A stretch of DNA of 5,816 nucleotides from an uncultured Muribaculaceae bacterium (lineage in GTDB: Bacteria; Bacteroidota; Bacteroidia; Bacteroidales; Muribaculaceae): contig CABUTS010000093.1 of the NCBI GenBank assembly GCA_902494515.1, forward strand, positions 1 through 5,816, written 5' to 3'. A program made the position numbers and the translations under genes. Positions 5,036 through 5,816 of the stretch are shown here, piece by piece (position 1 is the first letter of the stretch; every line of letters starts with the position of its first letter). The notes under the pieces were generated by a model that did not search any database, had not been told where the DNA came from, and was given only the letters and a program-made list of their open reading frames with translations.

Positions 5036-5816
5036 ATGCAACAATATCTCGACCTGCTGCGGCACATCCGCGACAACGGCACCGACAAGGGCGACCGCAC
5101 CGGAACCGGAACCCGCAGCGTTTTCGGCTACCAGATGCGCTTCAACCTCGAAGAGGGTTTCCCCCTGCTCACCACCAAGAAACTCCATCTGAAATCCATC
5201 ATCTACGAACTCCTATGGTTCCTCAAAGGTGACACCAACGCCCGCTACCTCCAGGACCACGGCGTCCGCATCTGGAACGAATGGGCCGACCCCGACGGCA
5301 ACCTCGGCCACATCTACGGCTACCAGTGGCGCTCATGGCCCGGATACAACGGCGAGTTCATCGACCAGATTTCCGAAGCCGTCGAGACCATAAAGCACGA
5401 CCCCAACTCCCGCCGCATCATCGTCAGCGCCTGGAACGTCGCCGACCTCAGTAACATGAATCTTCCCCCCTGCCACGCCTTCTTCCAGTTCTACGTGGCC
5501 GACGGGCGGCTCTCCTGCCAGCTCTACCAGCGCTCGGCCGACACCTTCCTCGGCGTCCCCTTCAACATCGCCTCCTACGCCCTGCTGACCATGATGATGG
5601 CCCAGGTCTGCGGACTCCGTCCCGGTGACTTCATCCACACCCTCGGCGACGCCCACATCTACAACAACCACTTCGCCCAGGTCGAGGAACAGCTCTCCCG
5701 CACCCCGCGTCCCCTCCCCACCATGCGCCTGAACCCCGACGTGAAGTCCATCTTCGACTTCCGCTACGAAGACTTCACCCTCGAGAACTACAACCCCTGG
5801 CCCCACATCGCCGCCC
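5036..5816 (+). CDS. thyA: Thymidylate synthase (3' end cut by window edge)
   Basis: ThyA methylates dUMP to dTMP using 5,10-methylenetetrahydrofolate, which becomes dihydrofolate, and so provides the only new thymidylate for DNA in organisms with this enzyme. From ATG 5036 the frame stays open to the window end, giving 260 residues. The numbering appears to match the 264-residue E. coli enzyme without gaps: R21 in DRTGTGT, R126-R127 in the dimer-shared phosphate site, catalytic C146 in NLPPCHAFFQFYV, QRSAD with R166, N177 in FNIASYA, and H207-Y209 in DAHIYNNH. It ends at NPWPHIAA, so only about four codons and the stop should be missing. All recognised active-site residues are present, so it should be functional. 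Codon use is strongly C-ending, like manC. It lies 19 bp after the Fe-S membrane protein, probably on the same transcript. Confidence 0.97.
   Translation, partial: MQQYLDLLRHIRDNGTDKGDRTGTGTRSVFGYQMRFNLEEGFPLLTTKKLHLKSIIYELLWFLKGDTNARYLQDHGVRIWNEWADPDGNLGHIYGYQWRSWPGYNGEFIDQISEAVETIKHDPNSRRIIVSAWNVADLSNMNLPPCHAFFQFYVADGRLSCQLYQRSADTFLGVPFNIASYALLTMMMAQVCGLRPGDFIHTLGDAHIYNNHFAQVEEQLSRTPRPLPTMRLNPDVKSIFDFRYEDFTLENYNPWPHIAA

Noticed and set aside
5333..5806. Minus-strand open frame opposite thyA
   Set aside because: Its Gly/Val/Glu-rich product is the antisense of highly conserved ThyA sequence.

Overview
The window most likely comes from the chromosome of a GC-rich member of the Bacteroidales. 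Three things point there: the RNase HI with an N-terminal viroplasmin-type domain starting MAKQKFYVVW, a stand-alone (non-fused) GDP-mannose pyrophosphorylase, and a TTG/TAnnTTTG-type promoter in place of a sigma70-type one, with few Shine-Dalgarno sequences. Genus cannot be fixed from sequence alone. Coding density is very high, with no RNA gene, insertion sequence, CRISPR array or phage-like segment. Family assignments and residue equivalences rest on remembered family sequences, since no alignment or search could be run.

Left block (1-2052, plus strand): the C-terminal end of a probable shikimate kinase (aroK), then, 9 bp later, a divergent alanine dehydrogenase-like protein whose catalytic lysine and dinucleotide-binding glycines appear to be replaced. 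After 44 bp comes an RNase HI (rnhA) with all four catalytic acidic residues. These genes are probably co-transcribed. RNase HI runs stop-to-stop into a minus-strand gene for a secreted TPR protein (2055-2789), with only 2 bp between the stop codons.

Centre (2790-2931): a 142-bp AT-rich divergent intergenic region. It carries a good Bacteroidetes-type promoter reading right, and its position fixes the start of the next gene at ATG 2932 and not at an upstream TTG.

Right block (2932-5816, plus strand): manC (GTP + mannose-1-P to GDP-mannose), a polytopic membrane protein with two CxxxCP loops and two [4Fe-4S] motifs (NapH/MauN-like), and thymidylate synthase thyA, which lacks only about its last four codons at the window edge. 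Gaps of 6 and 19 bp suggest one transcript joining nucleotide-sugar supply, membrane electron transfer and dTMP synthesis. This looks like a housekeeping operon with no evident shared pathway.

Most of the window is ordinary core genome. The most unusual item is the alanine dehydrogenase-like protein, which may be a pseudo-enzyme or have a changed activity. Lesser curiosities are an 18-bp perfect palindrome inside that gene, a 14-bp palindrome formed by the convergent stop codons, and the uncertain non-ATG start and cysteine-bearing tail of the Fe-S membrane protein. I see no convincing new multi-gene system.
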